This document shows positions 26,262 to 39,798 of a DNA stretch of 64,000 nt, in pieces. Under the pieces are notes generated by a model. The model was not told the DNA's origin, searched no databases, and saw only the letters and a list, made by a program, of their open reading frames with translations. Positions within the stretch are counted from its first letter, which is position 1; each line of letters starts with the position of its first letter. Location of the stretch: positions 26,392,001 through 26,456,000 of the forward strand of contig NC_086038.1 of NCBI RefSeq assembly GCF_036323735.1, in the 5' to 3' direction. The position numbers and the translations under genes were made by a program. The DNA comes from Rattus norvegicus (Eukaryota > Chordata > Mammalia > Rodentia > Muridae).

Positions 26262-29200
26262 ATGAGTCCCGCTTGGAACGAAAAGAATTCGATTAAAAAT
26301 AGCAGCTCCATAAAGGAAAACTTTCCCTGGCTATATCATGAAAAATACGCCACTACAAGTGGTTCCCACGCGGAACGAAGGAATTCGCTTAGAAACTATA
26401 CCTCCGTTCGTGAAAAATTTCCATGCCTGTATCAAAAAACCTACGTCTGCTACAGTAGAGTCCGTCTTGGAAGGAAGAGAATTCTCGTAGAAACTGCAGC
26501 TACAATTGCGAAAAACTTCCCTGCCCATATCAACAAAACTATGCCATAGAGTCCCACTTGGAATGAAGAGAATTCGCTTACAGACTGCAGCTCCAATTGT
26601 GAAAAACTGCCCAGAGTATATCTTGAAAACCATGCCTCGTACAAGTGAGTCCCGCTTCGAACGAAGACAATTCGCTTAGAAACAGCATCTCCATTCGTGA
26701 AAATTTTCCCCCGCTATATATAGAGAACTATGCCTGATACAAGTGAGTCCGCCTTGGAAGGTAGTGAATTCGCTTAGAAACAACAGCTCCATATCCGAAA
26801 AGTTTCCCACTCTATATCTTAGAAACTACGCTTCATGCAAGTGAGTCCCACTTGGAAGGAAGAGAATTCCCTTAAAAAGTGCAGTTCCCATCGCGAAAAT
26901 TTCCGCTGCCTATATTATGAAATCTACGCTTCGTACAAGTGAGTCCCGCTTGGAACGAAGAGAATTCGCTTAGAAATTGCAGCTCCGTAAAGGAAAACTT
27001 TCCCTGGCTATATCATGAAAAATACGCCACTACAAGTGGTTCCCCCTCTGAATGAAGAGAATTCGCTTAGAAACTATAGCTCCGTTCGTGAAAAATTTCG
27101 ATTCCTGTATCAAAACTCCTACGCCTGCTACAGTACAGTCCGTCTTGGAAGGAAGAGAATTCTTTAGAAACTGCAGCTACAATTGCGAAAAACTTCCCTG
27201 CCCATATCAACAAAACTATGCCACAGAGTCCCACTTGGAATGAAGAGAATTCGCTTACAGAGTGCAGCTCCAATTGTGAAAAACTGCCCAGAGTATATCT
27301 TGAAAACCATGCCTCGTACAAGTGAGTCCCGCTTCGAACGAAGACAATTTACTTAGAAACTGCATCTCCATTTGCGAAAATTTTCCCTGGGTATATATAG
27401 AGAACTATGCCTGATACAAGTGAGTCCGCTTTGGAACGTAGTGAATTCGCTTAGAAACAACAGCTCCATATCCGAAAAGTTTCCCACTCTATATCTTAAA
27501 AACTACGCCTCTTGCAAGTGAGTCCCACTTGGAAGGAAGAGAATTCGCTTAAAAAGTGCAGTTCCAATCGCGAAAATTTCCCCTGCCTATATCTTGAAAT
27601 CTACACTTCGTACAATTGAATCCCGCTCGGAAGTAAGAGAATTCGCTGAGAAAATGCAGGTCCATTCGCGAAAATTTTCCCTGGTAATATACAGAGAACT
27701 ATGCCTGATACAAGTGAGTTCCCGTTGGAAGGAATAGAATACGCTAAGAAACAACAGCTCCATTTCTGAAAACTTTCCCACTCTATGTCTTGAATACTAC
27801 ACCTGATGCAAGGGAATCCCGCTTGGAACGAAGAGAATCCGATTAAAAAGTGCAGTTCCAATCACGAAAATTTCCCCTGCCTATATCTTGAAATCTACAG
27901 TTCCTACAAGTGAATCCCGTAGGAACGAAGAGAATTTGCTTAGAAAGTGCAGCTCCATTTGCGAAAACCTTCCCTGCCTGTATAAAGAAAACTACGTCTG
28001 CTACAATAGATTCCCAGTGGAAACGAAGAGAATTCGCTTAGAAAGTGCAGTTCCAATCACGAAAATGTCCCCCGCCTTTATCTTGAAATCTACGCTTTGT
28101 ACAAGTAAATCCGCTTGAAAGGAAGAGAATTCGCTTAGAAACTGCAAATCCATTCGCGAAAATTTTCCCTGGTTATATACAGAGAACTATGCCTGATACA
28201 AGTGAGTCCCCCTTGGAAGGAATAGAATTCGCTTAGAAATAACAGCTCCATTTCAGAAAACTTTCCAACTCTATATCTTGAAATCTACACTTCCTACAAG
28301 TGAATCCCGCTAGGAACGAAGAGAATTCGCTTAGAAAATGCAGCTCCATTCCTGAAAACCTGCACTGCCTATATCTTGAAAAGTACGCCTGCTACAATAG
28401 AGTCGCGCTTGGAATGAAGAAAATTCACTGAAAAAGTGCAGTTCCAATCGCGAAAATTTCCCCTACGTATATCTTGAAATCTATGCTTCCTACAAGTGAA
28501 TCCCGCTAGGAACGAAGAGAATTTGCTTAGAAAGTGCAGCTCCATTTGCGAACACCTTCCCTGCCTATATAAAGAAAACTATGTCTGCTACAATAGATTC
28601 CCAGTGGAAACGAAGAGAATTCGCTTAGAAATGTAGCTCCATTCGCGAAAATTTTCCCTGCCTATATATAGCGCACTATGCTTGATACAAGTGAGTAAAC
28701 CCTTGAAACGAAGAGAATTCGCTTAGAAACTATAGCTCCATTTCCGAAAACTTTCCCACTCTATATCTTAAAAACTACGCTTGATGCAAGTGAGTCCCGC
28801 TTGGAACGAAGAGAATTCGCTTAAAAAGTGCAGTTCCAATCGCTAAAAATTCCCCTTCCTATATCTTGAGTCTACGCTTTGTACAAGTGAATCCGCTTGG
28901 AAGGAAGAGAATTCGCTGAGAACCTGCAGCTCCATTCGCGAAAATTTTCCCTGCCTATATATAGAGCACTATGCCTGATACAAATGTGTAACCCATGAAA
29001 CGAAGAGAATTTGCTTAGAAACTATAGCTCCATTTCCGAAAACTTTCACACTCTATGTCTTGAAAACTACGCTTCATGCAAGTGAGTCCTGCTTGGAAAG
29101 AAGAGAATTCGCTTAAAAAGTGCAGTTCCAATCGCAATAATTTCCCCTGCGTATATCTGGAAATCTACGCTTTCTACAAATGAGTCCCGCTTGGAACGAA

Positions 29201-31761
29201 AAGAATTCGATTAAAAATAGCAGCTCCATAAAGGAAAACTTTCCCTGGCTATATCATGAAAAATACGCCACTACAAGTGGTTCCCACGCGGAACGAAGGA
29301 ATTCGCTTAGAAACTATACCTCCGTTCGTGAAAAATTTCCATGCCTGTATCAAAAAACCTACGTCTGCTACAGTAGAGTCCGTCTTGGAAGGAAGAGAAT
29401 TCTCGTAGAAACTGCAGCTACAATTGCGAAAAACTTCCCTGCCCATATCAACAAAACTATGCCATAGAGTCCCACTTGGAATGAAGAGAATTCGCTTACA
29501 GACTGCAGCTCCAATTGTGAAAAACTGCCCAGAGTATATCTTGAAAACCATGCCTCGTACAAGTGAGTCCCGCTTCGAACGAAGACAATTCGCTTAGAAA
29601 CAGCATCTCCATTCGTGAAAATTTTCCCCCGCTATATATAGAGAACTATGCCTGATACAAGTGAGTCCGCCTTGGAAGGTAGTGAATTCGCTTAGAAACA
29701 ACAGCTCCATATCCGAAAAGTTTCCCACTCTATATCTTAGAAACTACGCTTCATGCAAGTGAGTCCCACTTGGAAGGAAGAGAATTCCCTTAAAAAGTGC
29801 AGTTCCCATCGCGAAAATTTCCGCTGCCTATATTATGAAATCTACGCTTCGTACAAGTGAGTCCCGCTTGGAACGAAGAGAATTCGCTTAGAAATTGCAG
29901 CTCCGTAAAGGAAAACTTTCCCTGGCTATATCATGAAAAATACGCCACTACAAGTGGTTCCCCCTCTGAATGAAGAGAATTCGCTTAGAAACTATAGCTC
30001 CGTTCGTGAAAAATTTCGATTCCTGTATCAAAACTCCTACGCCTGCTACAGTACAGTCCGTCTTGGAAGGAAGAGAATTCTTTAGAAACTGCAGCTACAA
30101 TTGCGAAAAACTTCCCTGCCCATATCAACAAAACTATGCCACAGAGTCCCACTTGGAATGAAGAGAATTCGCTTACAGAGTGCAGCTCCAATTGTGAAAA
30201 ACTGCCCAGAGTATATCTTGAAAACCATGCCTCGTACAAGTGAGTCCCGCTTCGAACGAAGACAATTTACTTAGAAACTGCATCTCCATTTGCGAAAATT
30301 TTCCCTGGGTATATATAGAGAACTATGCCTGATACAAGTGAGTCCGCTTTGGAACGTAGTGAATTCGCTTAGAAACAACAGCTCCATATCCGAAAAGTTT
30401 CCCACTCTATATCTTAAAAACTACGCCTCTTGCAAGTGAGTCCCACTTGGAAGGAAGAGAATTCGCTTAAAAAGTGCAGTTCCAATCGCGAAAATTTCCC
30501 CTGCCTATATCTTGAAATCTACACTTCGTACAATTGAATCCCGCTCGGAAGTAAGAGAATTCGCTGAGAAAATGCAGGTCCATTCGCGAAAATTTTCCCT
30601 GGTAATATACAGAGAACTATGCCTGATACAAGTGAGTTCCCGTTGGAAGGAATAGAATACGCTAAGAAACAACAGCTCCATTTCTGAAAACTTTCCCACT
30701 CTATGTCTTGAATACTACACCTGATGCAAGGGAATCCCGCTTGGAACGAAGAGAATCCGATTAAAAAGTGCAGTTCCAATCACGAAAATTTCCCCTGCCT
30801 ATATCTTGAAATCTACAGTTCCTACAAGTGAATCCCGTAGGAACGAAGAGAATTTGCTTAGAAAGTGCAGCTCCATTTGCGAAAACCTTCCCTGCCTGTA
30901 TAAAGAAAACTACGTCTGCTACAATAGATTCCCAGTGGAAACGAAGAGAATTCGCTTAGAAAGTGCAGTTCCAATCACGAAAATGTCCCCCGCCTTTATC
31001 TTGAAATCTACGCTTTGTACAAGTAAATCCGCTTGAAAGGAAGAGAATTCGCTTAGAAACTGCAAATCCATTCGCGAAAATTTTCCCTGGTTATATACAG
31101 AGAACTATGCCTGATACAAGTGAGTCCCCCTTGGAAGGAATAGAATTCGCTTAGAAATAACAGCTCCATTTCAGAAAACTTTCCAACTCTATATCTTGAA
31201 ATCTACACTTCCTACAAGTGAATCCCGCTAGGAACGAAGAGAATTCGCTTAGAAAATGCAGCTCCATTCCTGAAAACCTGCACTGCCTATATCTTGAAAA
31301 GTACGCCTGCTACAATAGAGTCGCGCTTGGAATGAAGAAAATTCACTGAAAAAGTGCAGTTCCAATCGCGAAAATTTCCCCTACGTATATCTTGAAATCT
31401 ATGCTTCCTACAAGTGAATCCCGCTAGGAACGAAGAGAATTTGCTTAGAAAGTGCAGCTCCATTTGCGAACACCTTCCCTGCCTATATAAAGAAAACTAT
31501 GTCTGCTACAATAGATTCCCAGTGGAAACGAAGAGAATTCGCTTAGAAATGTAGCTCCATTCGCGAAAATTTTCCCTGCCTATATATAGCGCACTATGCT
31601 TGATACAAGTGAGTAAACCCTTGAAACGAAGAGAATTCGCTTAGAAACTATAGCTCCATTTCCGAAAACTTTCCCACTCTATATCTTAAAAACTACGCTT
31701 GATGCAAGTGAGTCCCGCTTGGAACGAAGAGAATTCGCTTAAAAAGTGCAGTTCCAATCGC
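24482..31761 (+). repeat. 2.5 apparently identical HOR copies, period 2918 bp
   Basis: Copies 24,482-27,399 and 27,400-30,317, and the partial copy 30,318-31,761, show no difference by eye. The tract begins one base after a mismatch (24,481 T versus 27,399 A) and ends at 31,762. It is the most homogeneous part of the array and should be the most recently amplified. Confidence 0.8.
26262..29179 (+). repeat. HOR unit, 2918 bp, near-identical lineage
   Basis: Part of a 2918-bp-period tract from 24,482 to 31,761 whose copies look identical. Markers include GCTTAGAAATGTAGC with one base missing (25,712, 28,630, 31,548) and TTCTTTAGAAACTGC (27,162 and 30,080). Confidence 0.87.
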
Positions 31762-32098
31762 GAAAATTTCCCCTTCCTATATCTTGAAGTCTACGCTTTG
31801 TACAAGTGAATCTGCTTGGAAGGAAGAGAATTCGCTGAGAACCTGCAGCTCCTTTCGCGAAAATTTTCCCTGCCTATATATAGAGCACTATGCCTGATAC
31901 AAATGTGTAACCCATGAAACGAAGAGAATTTGCTTAGAAACTATAGCTCCATTTCCGAAAACTTTCACACTCTATGTCTTGAAAACTACGCTTCATGCAA
32001 GTGAGTCCTGCTTGGAAAGAAGAGAATTCGCTTAAAAAGTGCAGTTCCAATCGCAATAATTTCCCCTGCGTATATCTGGAAATCTACGCTTTCTACAA
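29180..32098 (+). repeat. HOR unit, 2919 bp, near-identical lineage
   Basis: It repeats the previous unit without visible difference up to 31,761. From there it switches to the alternative form CGCGAAAATTTCCCC. That point is a recombination or gene-conversion boundary between HOR lineages. Confidence 0.86.
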
Positions 32099-35000
32099 AT
32101 GATTCCCGCTTGGAACGAAAAGAATTCGATTAAAAATAGCAGCTCCGTAAAGGAAAACTTTCCCTGGCTATATCATGAAAAATACGCCACTACAAGTGGT
32201 TCCCACGCGGAACGAAGGAATTCGCTTAGAAACTATACCTCCGTTCGTGAAAAATTTCCATGCCTGTATCAAAAAACCTACGCCTGCTACAGTAGAGTCC
32301 GTCTTGGAAGGAAGAGAATTCTCTTAGAAACTGCAGCTACAATTGCGAAAAACTTCCCTGCCCATATCAACAAAACTATGCCACAGAGTCCCACTTGGAA
32401 TGAAGAGAATTCGCTTACAGACTGCAGCTCCAATTGTGAAAAACTGCCCAGAGTATATCTTGAAAACCATGCCTCATACAAGTGAGTCCCGCTTCGAACG
32501 AAGACAATTCGCTTAGAAACAGCATCTCCATTCGTGAAAAATTTCCCTCGCTATATATAGAGAACTATGCCTGATACAAGTGAGTCCGCCTTGGAACGTA
32601 GTGAATTCACTTAGAAACAAGAGCTCCATATCCGAAAAGTTTCCCACTCTATATCTTAGAAACTACGCTTCATGCAAGTGAGTCCCACTTGGAAGGAAGA
32701 GAATTCCCTTAAAAAGTGCAGTTCCCATCGCGAAAATTTCCGCTGCCTATATTATGAAATCTACGCTTCGTACAAGTGAGTCCCGCTTGGAACGAAGAGA
32801 ATTCGCTTAGAAATTGCAGCTCCGTAAAGGAAAACTTTCCCTGGCTATATCATGAAAAATACGCCACTACAAGTGGTTCCCACGCGGAACGAAGGAATTC
32901 GCTTAGAAACTATACCTCCGTTCGTGAAAAATTTCCATGCCTGTATCAAAAAACCTACGCCTGCTACAGTAGAGTCCGTCTTGGAAGGAAGAGAATTCTC
33001 TTAGAAACTGCAGCTACAATTGCGAAAAACTTCCCTGCCCATATCAACAAAACTATGCCATAGAGTCCCACTTGGAATGAAGAGAATTCGCTTACAGACT
33101 GCAGCTCCAATTGTGAAAAACTGCCCAGAGTATATCTTGAAAACCATGCCTCATACTAGTGAGTCCCGCTTCGAACGAAGACAATTCGCTTAGAAACAGC
33201 ATCTCCATTCGTGAAAATTTTCCCTCGCTATATATAGAGAACTATGCCTGATACAAGTGAGTCCGCCTTGGAATGTAGTGAATTCGCTTAGAAACAACAG
33301 CTCCATATCCGAAAAGTTTCCCACTCTATATCTTAGAAACTACGCTTCATGCAAGTGAGTCCCACTTGGAAGGAAGAGAATTCCCTTAAAAAGTGCAGTT
33401 CCCATCGCGAAAATTTCCGCTGCCTATATTATGAAATCTACGCTTCGTACAAGTGAGTCCCGCTTGGAACGAAGAGAATTCGCTTAGAAATTGCAGCTCC
33501 GTAAAGGAAAACTTTCCCTGGCTATATCATGAAAAATACGCCACTACAAGTGGTTCCCACTCGGAATGAAGAGAATTCGCTTAGAAACTATAGCTCCGTT
33601 CGTGAAAAATTTCGATGCCTGTATCAAAACTCCTACGCCTGCTACAGTACAGTCCGTCTTGGAAGGAAGAGAATTCTCTTAGAAACTGCAGCTACAATTG
33701 CGAAAAACTTCCCTGCCCATATCAACAAAACTATGCCACAGAGTCCCACTTGGAATGAAGAGAATTCGCTTACAGACTGCAGCTCCAATTGTGAAAAACT
33801 GCCCAGAGTATATCTTGAAAACCATGCCTAATACAAGTGAGTCCCGCTTCGAACGAAGACAATTTACTTAGAAACTGCATCTCCATTCGCGAAAATTTTC
33901 CCTCGGTATATATAGAGAACTATGCCTGATACAAGTGAGTCCGCTTTGGAACGTAGTGAATTCGCTTAGAAACAACAGCTCCATATCCGAAAAGTTTCCC
34001 ACTCTATATCTTAAAAACTACGCCTCTTGCAAGTGAGTCCCACTTGGAAGGAAGAGAATTCGCTTAAAAATTGCAGTTCCAATCGCGAAAATTTCCCCTG
34101 CCTATATCTTGAAATCTACACTTCGTACAATTGAATCCCGCTCGGAAGTAAGAGAATTCGCTGAGAAAATGCAGGTCCATTCGCGAAAATTTTCCCTGGT
34201 AATATACAGAGAACTATGCCTGATACAAGTGAGTTCCCGTTGGAAGGAATAGAATACGCTAAGAAACAACAGCTCCATTTCTGAAAACTTTCCCACTCTA
34301 TGTCTTGAATACTACACCTGATGCAAGGGAATCCCGCTTGGAACGAAGAGAATCCGATTAAAAAGTGCAGTTCCAATCACGAAAATTTCCCCTGCCTATA
34401 TCTTGAAATCTACAGTTCCTACAAGTGAATCCCGTAGGAACGAAGAGAATTTGCTTAGAAAGTGCAGCTCCGTTTGCGAAAACCTTCCCTGCCTGTTAAA
34501 AGAAAACTACGTCTGCTACAATAGATTCCCAGTGGAAACGAAGAGAATTCGCTTAGAAAGTGCAGTTCCAATCACAAAAATGTCCCCCGCCTTTATCTTG
34601 AAATCTACGCTTTGTACAAGTAAATCCGCTTGAAAGGAAGAGAATTCGCTTAGAAACTGCAAATCCATTCGCGAAAATTTTCCCTGGTTATATACAGAGA
34701 ACTATGCCTGATACAAGTGAGTCCCCCTTGGAAGGAATAGAATTCGCTTAGAAATAACAGCTCCATTTCAGAAAACTTTCCAACTCTATATCTTGAAATC
34801 TACACTTCCTACAAGTGAATCCCGCTAGGAACGAAGAGAATTCGCTTAGAAAATGCAGCTCCATTCCTGAAAACCTGCACTGCCTATATCTTGAAAAGTA
34901 CGCCTGCTACAATAGAGTCGCGCTTGGAATGAAGAAAATTCACTTAAAAAGTGCAGTTCCAATCGCGAAAATTTCCCCTACGTATATCTTGAAATCTATG

Positions 35001-35696
35001 CTTCCTACAAGTGAATCCCGCTAGGAATGAAGAGAATTTGCTTAGAAAGTGCAGCTCCATTTGCGAACACCTTCCCTGCCTATATAAAGAAAACTATGTC
35101 TGCTACAATAGATTCCCAGTGGAAACGAAGAGAATTCGTTTAGAAACTGTAGCTTCATTCGCGCAAATTTTCCCTGCCTATATATAGAGCACTATGCTTG
35201 ATACAAGTGAGTAAACCCTTGAAACGAAGAGAATTCGCTTAGAAACTATAGCTCCATTTCCGAAAACTTTCCCACTCTATATCTTAAAAACTACGCTTGA
35301 TGCAAGTGAGTCCCGCTTGGAACGAAGAGAATTCGCTTAAAAAGTGCAGTTCCAATCGCGAAAATTTCCCCTTCCTATATCTTGAAGTCTATGCTTTGTA
35401 CAAGTGAATCTGCTTGGAAGGAAGAGAATTCGCTGAGAACCTGCAGCTCCATTCGCGAAAATTTTCCCTGCCTATATATAGAGCACTATGCCTGATACAA
35501 ATGTGTAACCCATGAAACGAAGAGAATTTGCTTAGAAACTATAGCTCCATTTCCGAAAACTTTCACACTCTATGTCTTGAAAACTACGCTTCATGCAAGT
35601 GAGTCCTGCTTGGAAAGAAGAGAATTCGCTTAAAAAGTGCAGTTCCAATCGCAATAATTTCCCCTGCGTATATCTGGAAATCTACGCTTTCTACAA
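32099..35696 (+). repeat. Expanded HOR unit, 3598 bp (+7 monomers)
   Basis: It is 677 bp longer than the full unit because the 7-monomer sub-block occurs three times (beginning near 32,099, 32,776 and 33,453) instead of twice. The extra copy is a hybrid: its first monomer keeps the GAAGAGAATTCGCTTAGAAATTGC form of the second sub-block and then follows the first. Confidence 0.85.
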
Positions 35697-36470
35697 ATGA
35701 GTCCCGCTTGGAACGAAAAGAATTCAATTAAAAATAGCAGCTCCATAAAGGAAAACTTTCCCTGGCTATATCATGAAAAATACGCCACTACAAGTGGTTC
35801 CCACGCGGAACGAAGGAATTCGCTTAGAAACTATACCTCCGTTCGTGAAAAATTTCCATGCCTGTATCAAAAAACCTACGCCTGCTACAGTAGAGTCCGT
35901 CTTGGAAGGAAGAGAATTCTCGTAGAAACTGCAGCTACAATTGCGAAAAACTTCCCTGCCCATATCAACAAAACTATGCCATAGAGTCCCACTTGGAATG
36001 AAGAGAATTCGCTTACAGACTGCAGCTCCAATTGTGAAAAACTGCCCAGAGTATATCTTGAAACCATGCCTCATACAAGTTAGTCCCGCTTCGAACGAAG
36101 ACAATTCGCTTAGAAACAGCATCTCCATTCGTGAAAAATTTCCCTCGCTATATATAGAGAACTATGCCTGATACAAGTGAGTCCGCCTTGGAAGGAATAG
36201 AATTCGCTTAGAAATAACAGCTCCATTTCAGAAAACTTTCCAACTCTATATCTTGAAATCTACACTTCCTACAAGTGAATCCCGCTAGGAACGAAGAGAA
36301 TTCGCTTAGAAAATGCAGCTCCATTCCTGAAAACCTGCACTGCCTATATCTTGAAAAGTACGCCTGCTACAATAGAGTCGCGCTTGGATTGAAGAAAATT
36401 CACTTAAAAAGTGCAGTTCCAATCGTGAAAATTTCCCCTGCGTATATCTGGAAATCTACGCTTTCTACAA
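35697..36470 (+). repeat. Heavily shortened HOR unit, 774 bp
   Basis: Only about 8 monomers remain before the anchor recurs at 36,471. A junction near 36,188 (GTCCGCCTTGGAAGGAATAG) is of the same kind as the one at 21,788. Confidence 0.8.
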
Positions 36471-38110
36471 ATGAGTCCCGCTTGGAACGAAAAGAATTCG
36501 ATTAAAAATAGCAGCTCCGTAAAGGAAAACTTTCCCTGGCTATATCATGAAAAATACGCCACTACAAGTGGTTCCCACGCGGAACGAAGGAATTCGCTTA
36601 GAAACTATACCTCCGTTCGTGAAAAATTTCCATGCCTGTATCAAAACTCCTACGCCTGCTACAGTACAGTCCGTCTTGGAAGGAAGAGAATTCTCTTAGA
36701 AACTGCAGCTACAATTGCGAAAAACTTCCCTGCCCATATCAACAAAACTATGCCATAGAGTCCCACTTGGAATGAAGAGAATTCGCTTACAGACTGCAGC
36801 TCCAATTGTGAAAAACTGCCCAGAGTATATCTTGAAAACCATGCCTCATACAAGTGAGTCCCGCTTCGAACGAAGACAATTCGCTTAGAAACAGCATCTC
36901 CATTCGTGAAAATTTTCCCTTGCTATATATAGAGAACTATTCCTGATACAAGTGAGTCTGCCTTGGAACGTAGTGAATTCGCTTAGAAACAACAGCTCCA
37001 TATCCGAAAAGTTTCCCACTCTATATCTTAGAAACTACGCTTCATGCAAGTGAGTCCCACTTGGAAGGAAGAGAATTCCCTTAAAAAGTGCAGTTCCAAT
37101 CGCGAATATTTCCGCTGCCTATATTATGAAATCTACGCTTCGTACAAGTGAGTCCCGCTTGGAACGAAGAGCATTCGCTTAGAAATTGCAGCTCCGTAAA
37201 GGAAAACTTTCCCTGGCTATATCATGAAAAATACGCCACTACAAGTGGTTCCCACTCGGAACGAAGAGAATTCGCTTAGAAACTATAGCTCCGTTCGTGA
37301 AAAATTTCGATGCCTGCATCAAAACTCCTACGCCTGCTACAGTACAGTCCGTCTTGGAAGGAAGAGAATTCTCTTAGAAACTGCAGCTACAATTGCGAAA
37401 AACTTCCCTGCCCATATCAACAAAACTATGCCACAGAGTCCCACTTGGAATGAAGAGAATTCGCTTACAGACTGCAGCTCCAATTGTGAAAAACTGCCCA
37501 GAGTATATCTTGAAAACCATGCCTCATACAAGTGAGTCCCGCTTCGAACGAAGACAATTCGCTTAGAAACAGCATCTCCATTCGTGAAAATTTTCCCTCG
37601 CTATATATAGAGAACTATGCCTGATACAAGTGAGTCTGCCTTGGAACGTAGTGAATTCGCTTAGAAACAAGAGCTCCATATCCGAAAAGTTTCCCACTCT
37701 ATATCTTAGAAACTACGCTTCATGCAAGTGAGTCCCACTTGGAAGGAAGAGAATTCCCTTAAAAAGTGCAGTTCCAATCGCGAATATTTCCGCTGCCTAT
37801 ATTATGAAATCTACGCTTCGTACAAGTGAGTCCCGCTTGGAACGAAGAGAATTCGCTTAGAAATTGCAGCTCCGTAAAGGAAAACTTTCCCTGGCTATAT
37901 CATGAAAAATACGCCACTACAAGTGGTTCCCACTCGGAACGAAGAGAATTCGCTTAGAAACTATAGCTCCGTTCGTGAAAAATTTCGATGCCTGCATCAA
38001 AACTCCTACGCCTGCTACAGTACAGTCCGTCTTGGAAGGAAGAGAATTCTCTTAGAAACTGCAGCTACAATTGCGAAAAACTTCCCTGCCCATATCAACA
38101 AAACTATGCC
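36471..38110 (+). repeat. Terminal HOR segment with duplicated 7-mer block
   Basis: Last segment with clear HOR structure. The 7-monomer block recurs with a 678-bp step (compare 37,224 with 37,902). Near 38,108 the truncated monomer junction CTATGCCACAGAGTCCC of the HOR is replaced by the undeleted CTATGCCTGCTATAATAGAG. That is the ancestral form, so I place the array edge here. Confidence 0.8.
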
Positions 38111-38906
38111 TGCTATAATAGAGTCCCACTTGGAATGAAGAGAATTCGCTTAGAGACTGCAGCTCCAATTGTGAAAAACTGCCCAGAGTATATCTTGAAA
38201 ACCATGCCTCATACAAGTGAGTCCCGCTTCGAACGAAGACAATTTGCTTAGAAACTGCATCTCCATTCGCGAAAATTTTCCCTGGCTATATATAGAGAAC
38301 TATGCCTGATACAAGTGAGTCCGCCTTGGAACGTAGTGAATTCGCTTAGAAACAACAGCTCCATAATCTGAAAAGTTTCCCACTCTATATCTTAAAAACT
38401 ACGCCTCATGCAAGTGAGTCCCACTTGGAAGGAAGAGAATTCCCTTAAAAAGTGCAGTTCCAATCGAGAAAATTTCCCTTGCCTATATCTTGAAATCTAT
38501 GCTTTGTACCAGTGAATCTGCTTGGAAGGAAGAGAATTCGCTTAGAACTGCAGGTCCATTTGCGAAAATTTTCCCTGGTTATATACAGAGAATTGTGCCT
38601 GATACAAGTGAGTCCCCCTTGGAAGGAATAGAATTCGCTTAGAAACAACAGCTCCATTTCTGAAAACATTCCCACTCTATATCTTGAAAACTACACTTGA
38701 TGCAAGTGAATCCCGTTTTGAACAGAGAGAATTTGCTTAAAAAGTGCAGTTCCCATCGTGAAAATTTCCCCCGCCTATATCTTGAAATCTACACTTCCTA
38801 CAAGTGAATCCCGCTAGGAACGAAGAGAATTCGCTTAGAAAATGCAGCTCCATTCCTGAAAACCTCCACTGCCTAAATCTTGAAAACTATGCCTGGTATA
38901 ATAGAG

Positions 38907-38923
38907 TCCCGCTTGGAACGAAG
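38907..38923 (-). promoter_or_regulatory. CENP-B box core match in flanking monomer
   Basis: TCCCGCTTGGAACGAAG on the plus strand, a nine-of-nine core match outside the HOR. It indicates that the box is ancestral to this monomer family. Confidence 0.72.
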
Positions 38924-39781
38924 AGAATTCGCTTAGAGACTGCAGCTCCAATTGTGATTAATGCACTGAATGTATCTTGAAAACATACTTCATACAAGTG
39001 AGTCCGGCTACGAACTAAGAGAATTCGCTTAGAAACTGCATCTCTATTCGCGATTTTCCTTGGCTATATATAGAGAACTATGCCTGATACAAGTGAGTAA
39101 CCCTTGAAACGAAGAGAATTCGCTTAGAAACTACAGGTCCATTTGCGAAAATTTTCCCTGCCTATATCAAGAAAACTATGCCTGCTACAATAAAGTCCCG
39201 CTCAGAACAAAGAGAATTCGCTTAGAAACTGCCGCCTCATATGGGAAACCTCACCCTACCTATATCATGAAAAATATGCCTGCCAGAGTGGTTCCTGCTT
39301 GGAACGAAGAGAATTCACTTAGAAACTGCATCTCCATTCGCGAAAATTTTCCCTGGCTATATATAGAGAACTATGCCTGATACAAGTGAGTCCTCCTTGG
39401 AACGTAGTGAATTCACTTAGAATCAACAGCTCCAAATCTGAAAAGATTCCCTCTCTATATCTTAAAAAGTACGCCTCATGCAAGTGAGTCCCACTTGGAA
39501 GGAAGAGAATTCGCTTAAAAAGTGCAGTTCCAATCGCGAAAATTTCCCCTGCCCATATCTTCTAATCTACACTTCCTGCAAGTGAATCCCGCTAGGAACG
39601 AAGAGAATTCACTTAGAAAATGCAGCTCCATTCCTGAAAACCTGCGCTGCCTATATCTTGAAAACTACACCTGCTACAATAGAGTCGCGCTTGGAACGAA
39701 GAAATTTCACTTAAAAAGTGCAGTCTCAATCGCGAAAATTTCCCCTGCCTATATCTGCAATCTGCGCTTGCTACAAGTGAG

Positions 39782-39798
39782 TCCCGCTTGGAACGAAG
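39782..39798 (-). promoter_or_regulatory. CENP-B box core match in flanking monomer
   Basis: TCCCGCTTGGAACGAAG on the plus strand. It sits in a complete 97-bp EcoRI-to-EcoRI neighbourhood (GAATTC at 39,800 and 39,897). Confidence 0.72.

Larger units (their letters stand above)
1..38110 (+). repeat. Higher-order satellite array of ~98-bp monomers
   Basis: A continuous tandem array of a 97-98-bp monomer, most copies containing GAATTC. A typical copy reads gaattcgcttagaaactgca, then a CTCCATTCGCGAAAA segment, a TATATCTTGAAAA segment and a GAGTCCCGCTTGGAACGAAG segment. Neighbouring monomers differ by many substitutions, but the whole series recurs every ~2.92 kb (about 30 monomers), so this is a true higher-order repeat. 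Unit starts can be placed on a recurring anchor (an ATGAGTCCCGCTTGG block followed by GATTAAAAATAGCAGC). No L1, SINE or LTR interrupts it. The monomer is homologous to the rat satellite I-like block at 46,163-51,428 read on the other strand. The array enters from outside the window on the left. I infer a centromeric or pericentromeric location. Confidence 0.93.

Noticed and set aside
1..38110. CRISPR array
   Set aside because: Repeats are adjacent with no spacers, the period is ~98 bp, and the DNA is clearly mammalian (L1, ID).
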